Positions 57,527 through 64,000 of a stretch of 64,000 bases of DNA are shown here, piece after piece. Origin of the DNA: Streptomyces sp. NBC_00820 (lineage in GTDB: Bacteria > Actinomycetota > Actinomycetes > Streptomycetales > Streptomycetaceae); NCBI RefSeq assembly GCF_036347055.1, contig NZ_CP108882.1, positions 310,001 to 374,000 of the forward strand, in the 5' to 3' direction. A program made the position numbers and the translations under genes. Below the pieces are notes generated by a model. The model was not told the DNA's origin. It did no database searches and was given only the letters and a program-made list of their open reading frames with translations. The first letter of the stretch is position 1. Each line of letters starts with the position of its first letter.

Positions 57527-58795
57527 TCACTTTCCGGCGGGGGCGAGTGGGGCGTGGGGCTGGAAGCGGACGGGGAGGGCGGCGGGGCCGGCGAGGAAGG
57601 TGCCGGGCAGGGGCGGGATCCGGTCCGCGTCGATGGCGAGGCTCAGTCCGGTGAGCCGGTCCAGGAGGCGTTCGACGGCGGTCTCGGAGATGACGCGGGC
57701 CAGTCCGGGGGCCGGACAGGCATGGGGGCCGGCCGAGAAGGCGAGGTGGGCCCGGTTGCCGACGCGCTCGTCCGGTGCGACGGCCAGCTCGGGGTCCCGG
57801 TTGGCCGCGGCGAAGCTGCACAGGATCGGGTAGCCGGGTTCCACGAGCACGTGGTCGATCCGCTGGGTGCCCTGCGCGTACAGCGGGCAGTAGTTGGCGA
57901 CGGGCGGGTCGTCCCACAGGACCTCTTCGAGGGCGGCGGCGACGGGCCGGATGCCGGTGTGGACGCTGCCGGAGAACCGTTCGTCGGTGAGGTAGCGCTG
58001 CACGCCGCGTGCGATGTGCTTTCCGGCCGGGGGCGCGGCCGCGCCGAAGACGAGGAGCAGGGTCTGGACCAGCTCCTCGTCGCCGAGGCCGGTCTGGACG
58101 AGGTAGGTGACGATGTCGCGGCCCGGCCGGTCGCGCTTGAGCCGTACGAGGTCCAGGCAGGCGGATTCGAGGTCGGCGTTGGCGTCGGCGGCGTCGGGGC
58201 CGGCGGCGAAGAGCCGGGTGACGGCGTGGACGATCCGTTCGCCCAGTTCGGGCGGGCAGCTGAAGAGGTCGATGACGGTGAGCATCGACAGCGGGTCCGC
58301 GTACTGGCCGACCAGGTCGGCTTCGCCGGCCGCGGAGAACGTGTCGACCAACTGGTCCGCGATGCGGGCGACGGCGTCGGTCACGGCGTAGGTGTCGACG
58401 CGCGCGAGGGCGGAGGTGATGGCGCCGCGCAGCCGCAGGTGCTCCTCGCCGTCCTTCCACAGGGCGTTGTCCCGCGGCTGCATCATCATCCGGGCCGGGC
58501 TGTCGGCCGGTACCCGCCCGTCGCGCAGGGCCTCCCAGTTGGTCGTGGGGTCCTTCGCGAACAGTTTCGGGCTGTTGCGCAGGAGGTGGACGACGGCACG
58601 GTAGGTGACGGCCAGGTAGCCGTAGACGCCGGGGGCGATCTCGACGGGGGCGATGGGGCCCTGCAGGCGGAGCCGCCGGTAGGTGGCGTGGGGGTCGGCG
58701 TCGAACTCCGGGCCGTGGATCGGCAGCGGAGCCTCGGACGGTGAGGTGTGCGCACCCGGTGGACACTGCGCGGCGGGCGGGGAATGCGGGTTCAT
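57527..58795 (-). CDS. Cytochrome P450 without ExxR arginine (CYP157-like)
   Basis: 422 residues. The heme loop FSAGPHACPAPGLARV keeps the axial Cys. The ExxR position reads LEEVLWDDPP, with Trp in place of the invariant Arg. The I-helix segment LLLVFGAAAPPAGKH lacks the usual acid-Thr pair. These deviations are those described for conservon CYP157 enzymes (an EQSLW-type motif in S. coelicolor CYP157C1). The start shares one base with the GTPase stop (TGATG), so it is translationally coupled. It may be a regulatory or heme-sensing protein, or a P450 with altered chemistry. Confidence 0.9.
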   Translation of the reverse strand: MNPHSPPAAQCPPGAHTSPSEAPLPIHGPEFDADPHATYRRLRLQGPIAPVEIAPGVYGYLAVTYRAVVHLLRNSPKLFAKDPTTNWEALRDGRVPADSPARMMMQPRDNALWKDGEEHLRLRGAITSALARVDTYAVTDAVARIADQLVDTFSAAGEADLVGQYADPLSMLTVIDLFSCPPELGERIVHAVTRLFAAGPDAADANADLESACLDLVRLKRDRPGRDIVTYLVQTGLGDEELVQTLLLVFGAAAPPAGKHIARGVQRYLTDERFSGSVHTGIRPVAAALEEVLWDDPPVANYCPLYAQGTQRIDHVLVEPGYPILCSFAAANRDPELAVAPDERVGNRAHLAFSAGPHACPAPGLARVISETAVERLLDRLTGLSLAIDADRIPPLPGTFLAGPAALPVRFQPHAPLAPAGK

Positions 58796-59385
58796 CAGGG
58801 GGACTCCGGCATGAGGGCGAGCAGATGGCGGATCAGAACGGTCAGCGCGGTCCGCGAGCTGCCCGGATCGCGTGCGTCGCAGATGACGAGGGCGGTGGGA
58901 CCGTCGAGGTCCATCACCTCGCGCAGGCGCTCCGGAGGGTGGACGGGCGCGCCGTCGAAGGCGTTGACGGCCACGGTGTACGGCAGCCCGAGCTTCTCGA
59001 TCAGTTCGAGGATCGGATAGGTCTCCCGCAGGCGCCGGGTGTCGACGAGGACGAGTGCGCCGAGCGCGCCCGCCGCGAGGTCCTGGAGGATGGGGAAGAA
59101 CCGTTCCTGGCCGGGCGCGCCGAAGAGGTACAGGACGAGGTCGTCGGCCAGGTGCAGCCGGCCGAAGTCCATCGCCACGGTCGTGGTGGACTTGTCCGGC
59201 AGATCGGTGTGGTCGGTTGCGGTGCCCGCTTCCGTCATCACCTCTTCGGTGCTGACGGGCCGGATCTGGGAGAGCCCGTGGACCAGCGTGGTCTTCCCGG
59301 CCCCGACGTGCCCGGCGATCAGGATCTTCACGGTCCGTTCGGTCCCGCGCAGTGCGGGCGGCTCAGAGGCTTTGAAGCCCGGCAA
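58795..59385 (-). CDS. cvnD: CvnD Ras-like GTPase of the conservon
   Basis: Small GTP-binding protein (196 residues from TTG 59385 with GGAGG seven bases before it; GTG 59331 is an alternative). P-loop LIAGHVGAGKTTLV, switch with Thr in TTTVAMDFG, and LYLFGAPGQERFFPI (the PGQE variant of DxxG, lacking the Asp). Base-recognition region AVNAFDG in place of NKxD. These features match CvnD proteins, the bacterial equivalent of a G protein in the conservon signalling unit. It overlaps the DUF742 gene and is coupled to the P450 gene. Confidence 0.9.
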   Translation of the reverse strand: MPGFKASEPPALRGTERTVKILIAGHVGAGKTTLVHGLSQIRPVSTEEVMTEAGTATDHTDLPDKSTTTVAMDFGRLHLADDLVLYLFGAPGQERFFPILQDLAAGALGALVLVDTRRLRETYPILELIEKLGLPYTVAVNAFDGAPVHPPERLREVMDLDGPTALVICDARDPGSSRTALTVLIRHLLALMPESP

Positions 59386-59731
59386 GAACGTCCTCCAGCA
59401 GTTCGCGGGTCTTGGCGGTGGCGGGGGCGGTGATGCGTTGCCGTGTGGTGATGTGCCCGCTCTCCATGAGGTCGGCGAGCAGGATGCGCAGCACGCTCAC
59501 CGGCAGTTCCAGGAGTGCTCCGAGTTCGGCCACCGACTGGGATCCGCCGGCGAGCCCCGCGAGGATCCGGAGCTGTTCGGGGTTGAGTCGGGCGTGGGAG
59601 AGGGTGCCGGACGACGGGGACAGGGTGACCAGGGTGATGTGGTCGAGGGTGTTGCGGCAGGCGTGCGACCGCCCTCCGGTGATCACATAGGTCCGCACCA
59701 GCCGGTCGTCACCATGTCCTGCCGGGCTCAT
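59363..59731 (-). CDS. cvnC: CvnC DUF742 protein of the conservon
   Basis: 122-residue DUF742 protein, predicted winged-helix-like. Signature: RLVRTYVITGGRS, DHITLVTLS, LNPEQLRILAGLAGGSQSVAELGALLELPVSVLRILLADL split over residues 50-95, and ETGHITTRQ-like end (ESGHITTRQRI). ATG 59731 overlaps the roadblock gene stop (ATGA). Third component of the CvnA-D complex on the inner face of the membrane. Confidence 0.92.
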   Translation of the reverse strand: MSPAGHGDDRLVRTYVITGGRSHACRNTLDHITLVTLSPSSGTLSHARLNPEQLRILAGLAGGSQSVAELGALLELPVSVLRILLADLMESGHITTRQRITAPATAKTRELLEDVLAGLQSL

Positions 59732-60141
59732 CCGTGTTCGGCGCGGAGCTGCCTCGGCCCGACACTGAGTTCGGTGCCCAGGCGTTTGACCACGTCGGTC
59801 ATCTGATAGGAGAAGGCGGCGATGTCGACGTCGCTGTCGGCGGACGCGACGAGGAAGCAGCCGTTGCCGGCGGCGATGATGAACAGGAACCCGCCGCGGT
59901 AGCTGACCATGGTCTGCTGCCAGGGCGTCGTCTCGTCGCCGACGAACCGCGCGGCGTTGCGGCTGAGCGACTGGAGCCCCGAGGCGGTCGCGGAGATCTG
60001 GTCGGCCAGGTCCTGCTCGACGTCCTGGGAAGCCACCATCGGCAGTCCGTCGGAGGACAGGACGACCGCGTGACGGGCGTGCGGGAACTGGACGAGGTTG
60101 TCGACGATCCAGCTGAGGTCGGGTCGGACGCTGCTGGTCAC
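59728..60141 (-). CDS. cvnB: CvnB roadblock/LC7-domain protein of the conservon
   Basis: 137 residues, one roadblock/LC7 domain: LSWIVDNLVQFPHARHAVVLSSDGLPMVAS split by a turn, QDVEQDLADQISATASGLQSL, MVSYRGGFLFIIAAGNGCFL and SDSDVDIAAFSYQM. Such domains act as GTPase-activating or scaffold proteins for the adjacent small GTPase. The start overlaps the histidine-kinase stop (ATGA). Second gene of the conservon operon. Confidence 0.94.
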   Translation of the reverse strand: MTSSVRPDLSWIVDNLVQFPHARHAVVLSSDGLPMVASQDVEQDLADQISATASGLQSLSRNAARFVGDETTPWQQTMVSYRGGFLFIIAAGNGCFLVASADSDVDIAAFSYQMTDVVKRLGTELSVGPRQLRAEHG

Positions 60142-61421
60142 GAGGTCGGCTCCTTGGGTGCGGAGGGCTGGGCGGGGGCGTGGGCGCGGGTGATGCGGGC
60201 GAACGCGGCCAGGGCCTGGCCGGCGTCACGCGGCGGGGGTTCGGTCGTGGGCAGGGTGCTCTCCGCCCGCTGCGGCGCGACCCGGCGGCGCATCGGCAGT
60301 CCGTCCTCCGCCACGGGGTACGAGCGCGCCGGCTCGGCGGCGTTCCCGGCGTCCGTGCCGGCGGGAGCGGGCGTGCTCCGCGTGGCGGGCTCCGGGGCGG
60401 GGGTGGCCGGTGCGTCGACGAGGAGGTCGCGGGGTACGAAGACCACGGCCCGGGTTCCGCCGTGGCGGGAGTACTCCTCGTCGATGCTGACGTGGAAGCC
60501 GTACCGGGAGGCCAGGTCGCCGACGCCCGCGTGTCCGAAGGCGGCCGGGTTGTCGATCTCGGTGAACCGGAAGGGTTCGCGGCCGGACAGCCGCCGGTCG
60601 GCCTTGTGCCGCACCTCGACGGCCATGCCCGGTCCGGCGTCGTGGATCTGGATGCTCACTCCGCGGTGCGCCTCCAGGATGGTCACCTCGACCGGTGTCG
60701 TCGGCGCGCTCTGGCGGGCCGCGTTGTCCATCAGCTCGGCCAGCACCAGCACCAGGGCCTCGACGATCCGGCCCGAGACGTGGAACTCGCAGGTGGCGGG
60801 GACCTGGACCCGGCGGAAGTCGCGGATGCGCGACATGCCTCCGCGTACCGCGTCCAGCAGCGCCGTGTCGTCACGGCGGCGGCCGGGCCAGCTTCCGGTC
60901 AGCACACTCAAGAGCTGCAGGCGGCGCAGCAGTTGGCTGGTTGCGTGGTCGATGGGCTGGATCAGTTCCAGGAGCCTGTCGTCGTGCCGGGTGTCCAGCA
61001 ACTGGGTGATGGCCACCTGGAGTTCGTAGCCCAGGGACTGCACCGAGCGCGTGGCCGCGCGTACGGCGACCCGTGCCGCGCCCTCCGACCGCTCGGTCTG
61101 CTCCGCGATCAGCCTGCTCATCTGCTCCAGGACCGACAGGTACGCCGTGTCGGTGGCGGTGCCGCCCAGTTCGGCGTGCAGCGGTCCCTCGGACGGTGTG
61201 GCGGCGTCCGCTCGGCTCTCCTGCGCGAGCAGGTGCCGGGGCAACCGGGTCGCGGCCAGGTGTGCGGCCTCCGCCTCGAGAACGGCGGCTCGGCGGTCGG
61301 CCTCGGCGGCGGCTCTGGCGGAGCGGCTCGCCTTGACGCGGTACCGGATCGCGACGCTTCCCGCGGCGGCAGCGGCGACGGACGGAGCCCACAGCAGCAC
61401 GTCCTGCATGAGCGGGTTCAT
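60138..61421 (-). CDS. cvnA: CvnA nitrate/sulfonate-type histidine-kinase-like sensor of the conservon
   Basis: 427 residues from ATG 61421. One N-terminal membrane helix (VLLWAPSVAAAAAGSVAIRY). A coiled-coil region rich in Ala/Glu/Arg follows (ARAAAEADRRAAVLEAEAAHLA). The HATPase-like domain has LVLAELMDNAARQSAP (N-box) and IHDAGPGM plus FGHAGVGDLASRYGF (G-boxes). No clear phosphoacceptor His motif is present, as is usual in CvnA. A Pro/Ala-rich C-terminal tail of ~80 residues is cytosolic. It heads the operon cvnA-B-C-D-P450-P450. Confidence 0.93.
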   Translation of the reverse strand: MNPLMQDVLLWAPSVAAAAAGSVAIRYRVKASRSARAAAEADRRAAVLEAEAAHLAATRLPRHLLAQESRADAATPSEGPLHAELGGTATDTAYLSVLEQMSRLIAEQTERSEGAARVAVRAATRSVQSLGYELQVAITQLLDTRHDDRLLELIQPIDHATSQLLRRLQLLSVLTGSWPGRRRDDTALLDAVRGGMSRIRDFRRVQVPATCEFHVSGRIVEALVLVLAELMDNAARQSAPTTPVEVTILEAHRGVSIQIHDAGPGMAVEVRHKADRRLSGREPFRFTEIDNPAAFGHAGVGDLASRYGFHVSIDEEYSRHGGTRAVVFVPRDLLVDAPATPAPEPATRSTPAPAGTDAGNAAEPARSYPVAEDGLPMRRRVAPQRAESTLPTTEPPPRDAGQALAAFARITRAHAPAQPSAPKEPTS

Positions 61422-61780
61422 GGCAACCTCTTGGCTTGGGGGTGGCGTGCGGGCCGGGGGCCGCCACCGCGCGGCCGGACGAACGGTCCGGCTCCGGGCG
61501 GCACCCGGGACGGGTGCCGCCGTTGCCCGAGGCGCGGGTCCCGTAAGTGACGCCGGCGCACCCGGACACCGGCGTGCGGCTCCCTGCCGCCGGGGAGGGG
61601 CGGTAAGGCACTCACACTTCCCCCTGGCGGGCAACTCGGTGAACGTCTGCGTATGACCGTCAACTCGGCCTGAAAACAACCCGGTTGGAGAACGGAAGGT
61701 GACACGGCCGAACCGGATCGTGATCCTCCCCCGAGCGTCGCCGCACTGTCAACCGAAGTGGACGGCTCCCGCTTCGACGG
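61422..61780. other. Promoter side of the conservon, 359 bp
   Basis: Upstream region of cvnA; no gene supported. G/C-rich with short inverted repeats but no assignable -10/-35. It ends at the multicopper-oxidase pseudogene. Confidence 0.4.
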
Positions 61781-62250
61781 CTACTTCTCGATCTGGAGGA
61801 CCGCCATCATGCCCGCGTCCTCGTGGTCGAGTACGTGGCAGTGCACGACCGTGCGGCCCGGATACGGATGACCATGTCTCCGCGTGGGGGGGGACGTCGA
61901 CGGTGTCCCGCAGCCCGTAGTTCGTCTGCGGCTTGCCGTCGACGCTCATCACCTGGAAGTCGTTGGTGTGGACGTGGAACGAGTGGACCTCGTCGCTGTG
62001 GTTCTTGATCGTCCACTCCTCGACGGTGTCGAGCCTGGACGCGTGCCCGCCTTGTTCTCCGTGAAGACGATCGACTTGCGCTGGGCGACGGCCGCCGTCC
62101 CCAGGTCGTCCACCGGGGCGACACGACGCGAGGGGCCGGCGCCGCTGTCACCTCGATCAGCGGACCGTACGTTCCCGGGAGCCCGACGAGCCCGGCACGC
62201 GACCGCGCCGCCTCCCGCACCCGCGTCGGGCTCCCGGTACGCCGGCCTGT
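61781..62250 (-). pseudogene. Multicopper oxidase remnant (C-terminal cupredoxin, several frameshifts)
   Basis: Pieces of one protein are spread over different frames: VTAAPAPRVVSP, RKSIVFTENKAG, DTVEEWTIKNHSDEVHSFHV, VMSVDGKPQTNYGLRDTVDV, and GRTVVHCHVLDHEDAGMMAV ending LQIEK-stop (61783). The HCHVLDHEDAGMM block is the type 1/type 3 copper ligand motif of multicopper oxidases. One shift coincides with an eight-G run near 61886-61893. The N-terminal two domains are missing. gcvH begins its coding end directly after, on the same strand. A dead gene; remnants of a laccase-like secreted or cytosolic oxidase. Confidence 0.75.
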
Positions 62251-62268
62251 TGGCCCGGCGATGCCGCC

Positions 62269-62664
62269 TTACCCGGCGGCCTCCGCCTCGCAGTAGGCCT
62301 GGTACTTCTTGGCGTCGAGCAGACCGTCGAGCTGGGCCCTGTCGGCCACCTTGACCTCGATCAACCATCCGTCGCCGTACGCGTCGGTGTTGACGTCCTC
62401 CGGCGAATCGTTCAGCATCTCGTTCACGGCGGTCACCGTGCCGGTCACCGGCATGTAGAGCTCGGTCACCGCCTTCACCGACTCCACGCTGCCGAACGGT
62501 TCCGTCGCCTCGAACCTGTCGCCCTTCTTCGGCAGCTCGACGTACACGATGTCGCCGAGCTGCTTCTGGGCGTAGTCGGTGATACCGATACGCACGGTGT
62601 CACTCGCGGTCCGTGCCCACTCGTGGTCCTCGGTGTAGCGGAGATCTGTCGGGACGTTCGCCAT
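62269..62664 (-). CDS. gcvH: Glycine cleavage system H protein
   Basis: 131 residues, the usual length. MANVPTDLRYTEDHEWAR is the classic start. The lipoylated Lys sits in FGSVESVKAVTELYMPVTG. YVELPKKGDRFEA and EDVNTDAYGDGWLIEVKV are conserved strands. It carries the aminomethyl group between the P, T and L proteins of glycine cleavage. The gcvP/gcvT genes are not in the window; a glycine riboswitch is not evident in the ~190-bp upstream gap. GCCCCTGA-type ribosome region (AAGGAGCC) precedes ATG. Confidence 0.95.
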   Translation of the reverse strand: MANVPTDLRYTEDHEWARTASDTVRIGITDYAQKQLGDIVYVELPKKGDRFEATEPFGSVESVKAVTELYMPVTGTVTAVNEMLNDSPEDVNTDAYGDGWLIEVKVADRAQLDGLLDAKKYQAYCEAEAAG

Positions 62665-62852
62665 CAGGGGCTCCTTGAGGGTTGATCAGCGGGATCAGCC
62701 TGCCGCCTGCGGGGCCACGGCGAACGCAATGTCACCCGGACGAGTGGGGGCGGGCGGCGGTCCCGCCGCGGGCCGCCCGACGTTCCCGGGGGCGGAAACG
62801 GCGGTCCCGGGACGGTCGGAGAGCCGCGCGTCCGGGCGACGGTCGTAGCCGG

Positions 62853-64000
62853 TCAGTCACCCACCACGAAGCCGACCGCCTCGTGGGCGGCCTCCGCCCG
62901 CTCGGCGGCCTCCCGGCCGTCGGCTCCGGTCGCCAGCACGTACCCCTGTCGGCTGCCGGAACCCTCGAGCCGGCCGAGCTTCTGGCCCTCGTGCGCGGTG
63001 ATCCGCACGCTCACCACTCCCGGCAGCGCGCGGGCCGCCTCCACTGCGCCGACGGCGCGGACGACGGTGTTCTCGTGGGCGAAGAAGCGGATCGCGGCGG
63101 CAGGGGCCCGGGGGTGCGACTTGGTGGGGCCCGAGGCACCCAGCATCGCGGCGGCCGTGGCCGCCGCGAGACGCACGCCCGTCACCAGCTCCACCATCTG
63201 CCAGATCTGGTCGCCGCCGAAGCGGGTCTGGGTCTCGATGACGACCGGGGTGCCGTCCTCACGGATTCTGAACTCGGTGTGCGCGGGCCCCCACCGCTGG
63301 CCCAGGGCGTCGAGCACGGCCGTGGTCGCCGACGTCACCGCCTCGTGGACGGCAGGGCCGAGCGGCGCCGGCAGCCGGTGACCGGTTTCGACGAACGCGG
63401 GCGATCCGGTGGTGGCCTTCTCGGTGACCGCCAGGACCTCGTGCCTGCCGTCGAGAGTGAGCGTCTCGACGCTGACCTCCTGCCCGGGCACGTACTCCTC
63501 GGCGATGACCGCGCCGCCCCCGGCCGAGGCGTGCTCCCAGGCGGCGGCCAGCCCGTCGGGTCCCTCGGCCAGGCGGACACCGCGGCTGCCGGAGCCGGCC
63601 GCGGGCTTGAGCACGACCGGGGCGCCCGACCCGGCCTGGAAGCGCACCGCATCCGCCAGAGAGCCGCAGGCGCGGTACGGGACGCTGCGCAGCCCGTGCT
63701 CGTCCAGCAGGGCACGCATGCGAAGTTTGTCGCGGCTGTCACGCACCGCGGGCAACGGGTTGTGCGCGAGCCCGAGCCGCTCACCGATGCGGGCCGCGGT
63801 GAGCAGATGCTGTTCCGCGAAGGACAGCACCCCGTCGAAGGGAGCCTCCCCGTGCTCGTGGAGGAAGACCGCCGTGGACTCCGCCAGAGCGGGGCCGAGC
63901 CGGTCGTGAACGATCAGGGTGTCGGCCCGTTCGGTCTGGAGCGGGGTGAGCCCGGCGCGCTCCTGCACGAGGGTGATGCGGATGTCCAGCTCGGCCAGGG
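62853..64000 (-). CDS. ATP-grasp enzyme (partial, start beyond window)
   Basis: The frame remains open to base 64000 (the last residues read LAELDIRITLVQERAG), so the start lies outside. At least 380 residues. ATP-grasp features: RMRALLDEHGLRSVPYRAC (pre-grasp), PVVLKPAAGSGSRGVRLAEG (ATP-binding Lys and Gly-rich loop), IAEEYVPGQEVSVETLTLDG, FRIREDGTPVVIETQTRFGGDQ (metal ligands Glu/Asn equivalents) and IRFFAHENTVVR. It is a carboxylate-amine ligase-type enzyme (carbamoyl-phosphate-synthase-like or biotin-carboxylase-like). The amine and acid partners are unknown. Confidence 0.9.
   Translation of the reverse strand, partial: LAELDIRITLVQERAGLTPLQTERADTLIVHDRLGPALAESTAVFLHEHGEAPFDGVLSFAEQHLLTAARIGERLGLAHNPLPAVRDSRDKLRMRALLDEHGLRSVPYRACGSLADAVRFQAGSGAPVVLKPAAGSGSRGVRLAEGPDGLAAAWEHASAGGGAVIAEEYVPGQEVSVETLTLDGRHEVLAVTEKATTGSPAFVETGHRLPAPLGPAVHEAVTSATTAVLDALGQRWGPAHTEFRIREDGTPVVIETQTRFGGDQIWQMVELVTGVRLAAATAAAMLGASGPTKSHPRAPAAAIRFFAHENTVVRAVGAVEAARALPGVVSVRITAHEGQKLGRLEGSGSRQGYVLATGADGREAAERAEAAHEAVGFVVGD

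Noticed and set aside
62665..62852. Glycine riboswitch upstream of gcvH
   Set aside because: Only ~190 bp are available and I do not see the paired aptamer core; not supportable without a covariance-model search (a hit to the glycine riboswitch model would overturn this).
1..64000. CRISPR array, rRNA operon or replication origin
   Set aside because: The only short tandem repeats found are 8-, 9- and 18-bp units without spacers; no rRNA-like sequence, dnaA gene or DnaA-box cluster was noticed.
1..64000. TTA (bldA-dependent) codons in the annotated genes as a developmental control
   Set aside because: I did not find a convincing in-frame TTA in a well-supported gene by eye; a systematic codon count would be needed to settle it.

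Overview
This 64 kb window is high-GC actinobacterial chromosome, almost certainly Streptomyces. The evidence is strong third-position GC in every real gene, a complete conservon (cvnA-D plus two P450s), a DUF2690 helix-turn-helix membrane protein, an actinobacterial cysteine-type leader peptide ahead of a methionine/sulfur operon, and copies of Streptomyces-type short interspersed repeats. I see no ribosomal RNA, CRISPR array, complete insertion sequence or phage gene. The content looks like chromosome-arm material: many regulators, catabolic enzymes and secreted proteins, with several decaying genes.

Layout, left to right. 1-3.9 kb: the tail of a class V aminotransferase, a NarL-type two-component pair, and an ECF42-type sigma factor with its DGPF/YCII partner. 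4-7.7 kb: an acyl-CoA catabolic group (acyl-CoA dehydrogenase, class III CoA-transferase, divergent HTD2-like hydratase). 7.8-9 kb: a leaderless MarR gene beside an MFS pseudogene. 9-16.3 kb: a putative MarR regulon (membrane protein, MarR, metallo-beta-lactamase-fold hydrolase, alcohol and aldehyde dehydrogenases) tied together by four copies of one palindrome, with a small MITE in the middle. 16.8-23.6 kb: P450, DUF2690 regulator, L,D-transpeptidase, SRPBCC protein, MscS channel and DUF4419 protein. 24-28.7 kb: a FrcBCAK-like sugar ABC transporter/kinase operon ending in its LacI regulator.

28.8-36.2 kb holds a lipoprotein/thioredoxin pair, an MpaB-like oxygenase with a DUF427 partner, a zinc-finger protein and a LysR regulator. 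36.5-39.4 kb is one large gene for a membrane protein joining a cytoplasmic part without a visible Walker A motif to an extracellular periplasmic-binding-protein domain. 39.6-43.5 kb contains a phosphotransferase, a tRNA-like gene with no anticodon loop, a DUF4291 remnant and a vanadium-haloperoxidase-like enzyme. 44-46.5 kb encodes a secreted glycan-binding beta-helix protein. 46.6-51.5 kb is a sulfur block: an SfnB/DszC-like flavoenzyme, an Rrf2 regulator, a Cys-containing leader peptide, metY and metX. 51.5-56 kb carries mixed small proteins, a twice-frameshifted gene and a DUF4132-like protein.

56.2-61.4 kb is a conservon read on the minus strand (histidine kinase, roadblock, DUF742, Ras-like GTPase, then two P450s). 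One of the P450s has lost the ExxR arginine, as described for the CYP157 family. The window closes with a multicopper-oxidase pseudogene, gcvH and an ATP-grasp enzyme that runs off the end.

The items I would look at first are the anticodon-less tRNA-like gene, the four-site MarR regulon, the sensor-like receptor gene at 36.5 kb, and the leader-peptide/Rrf2 sulfur block.
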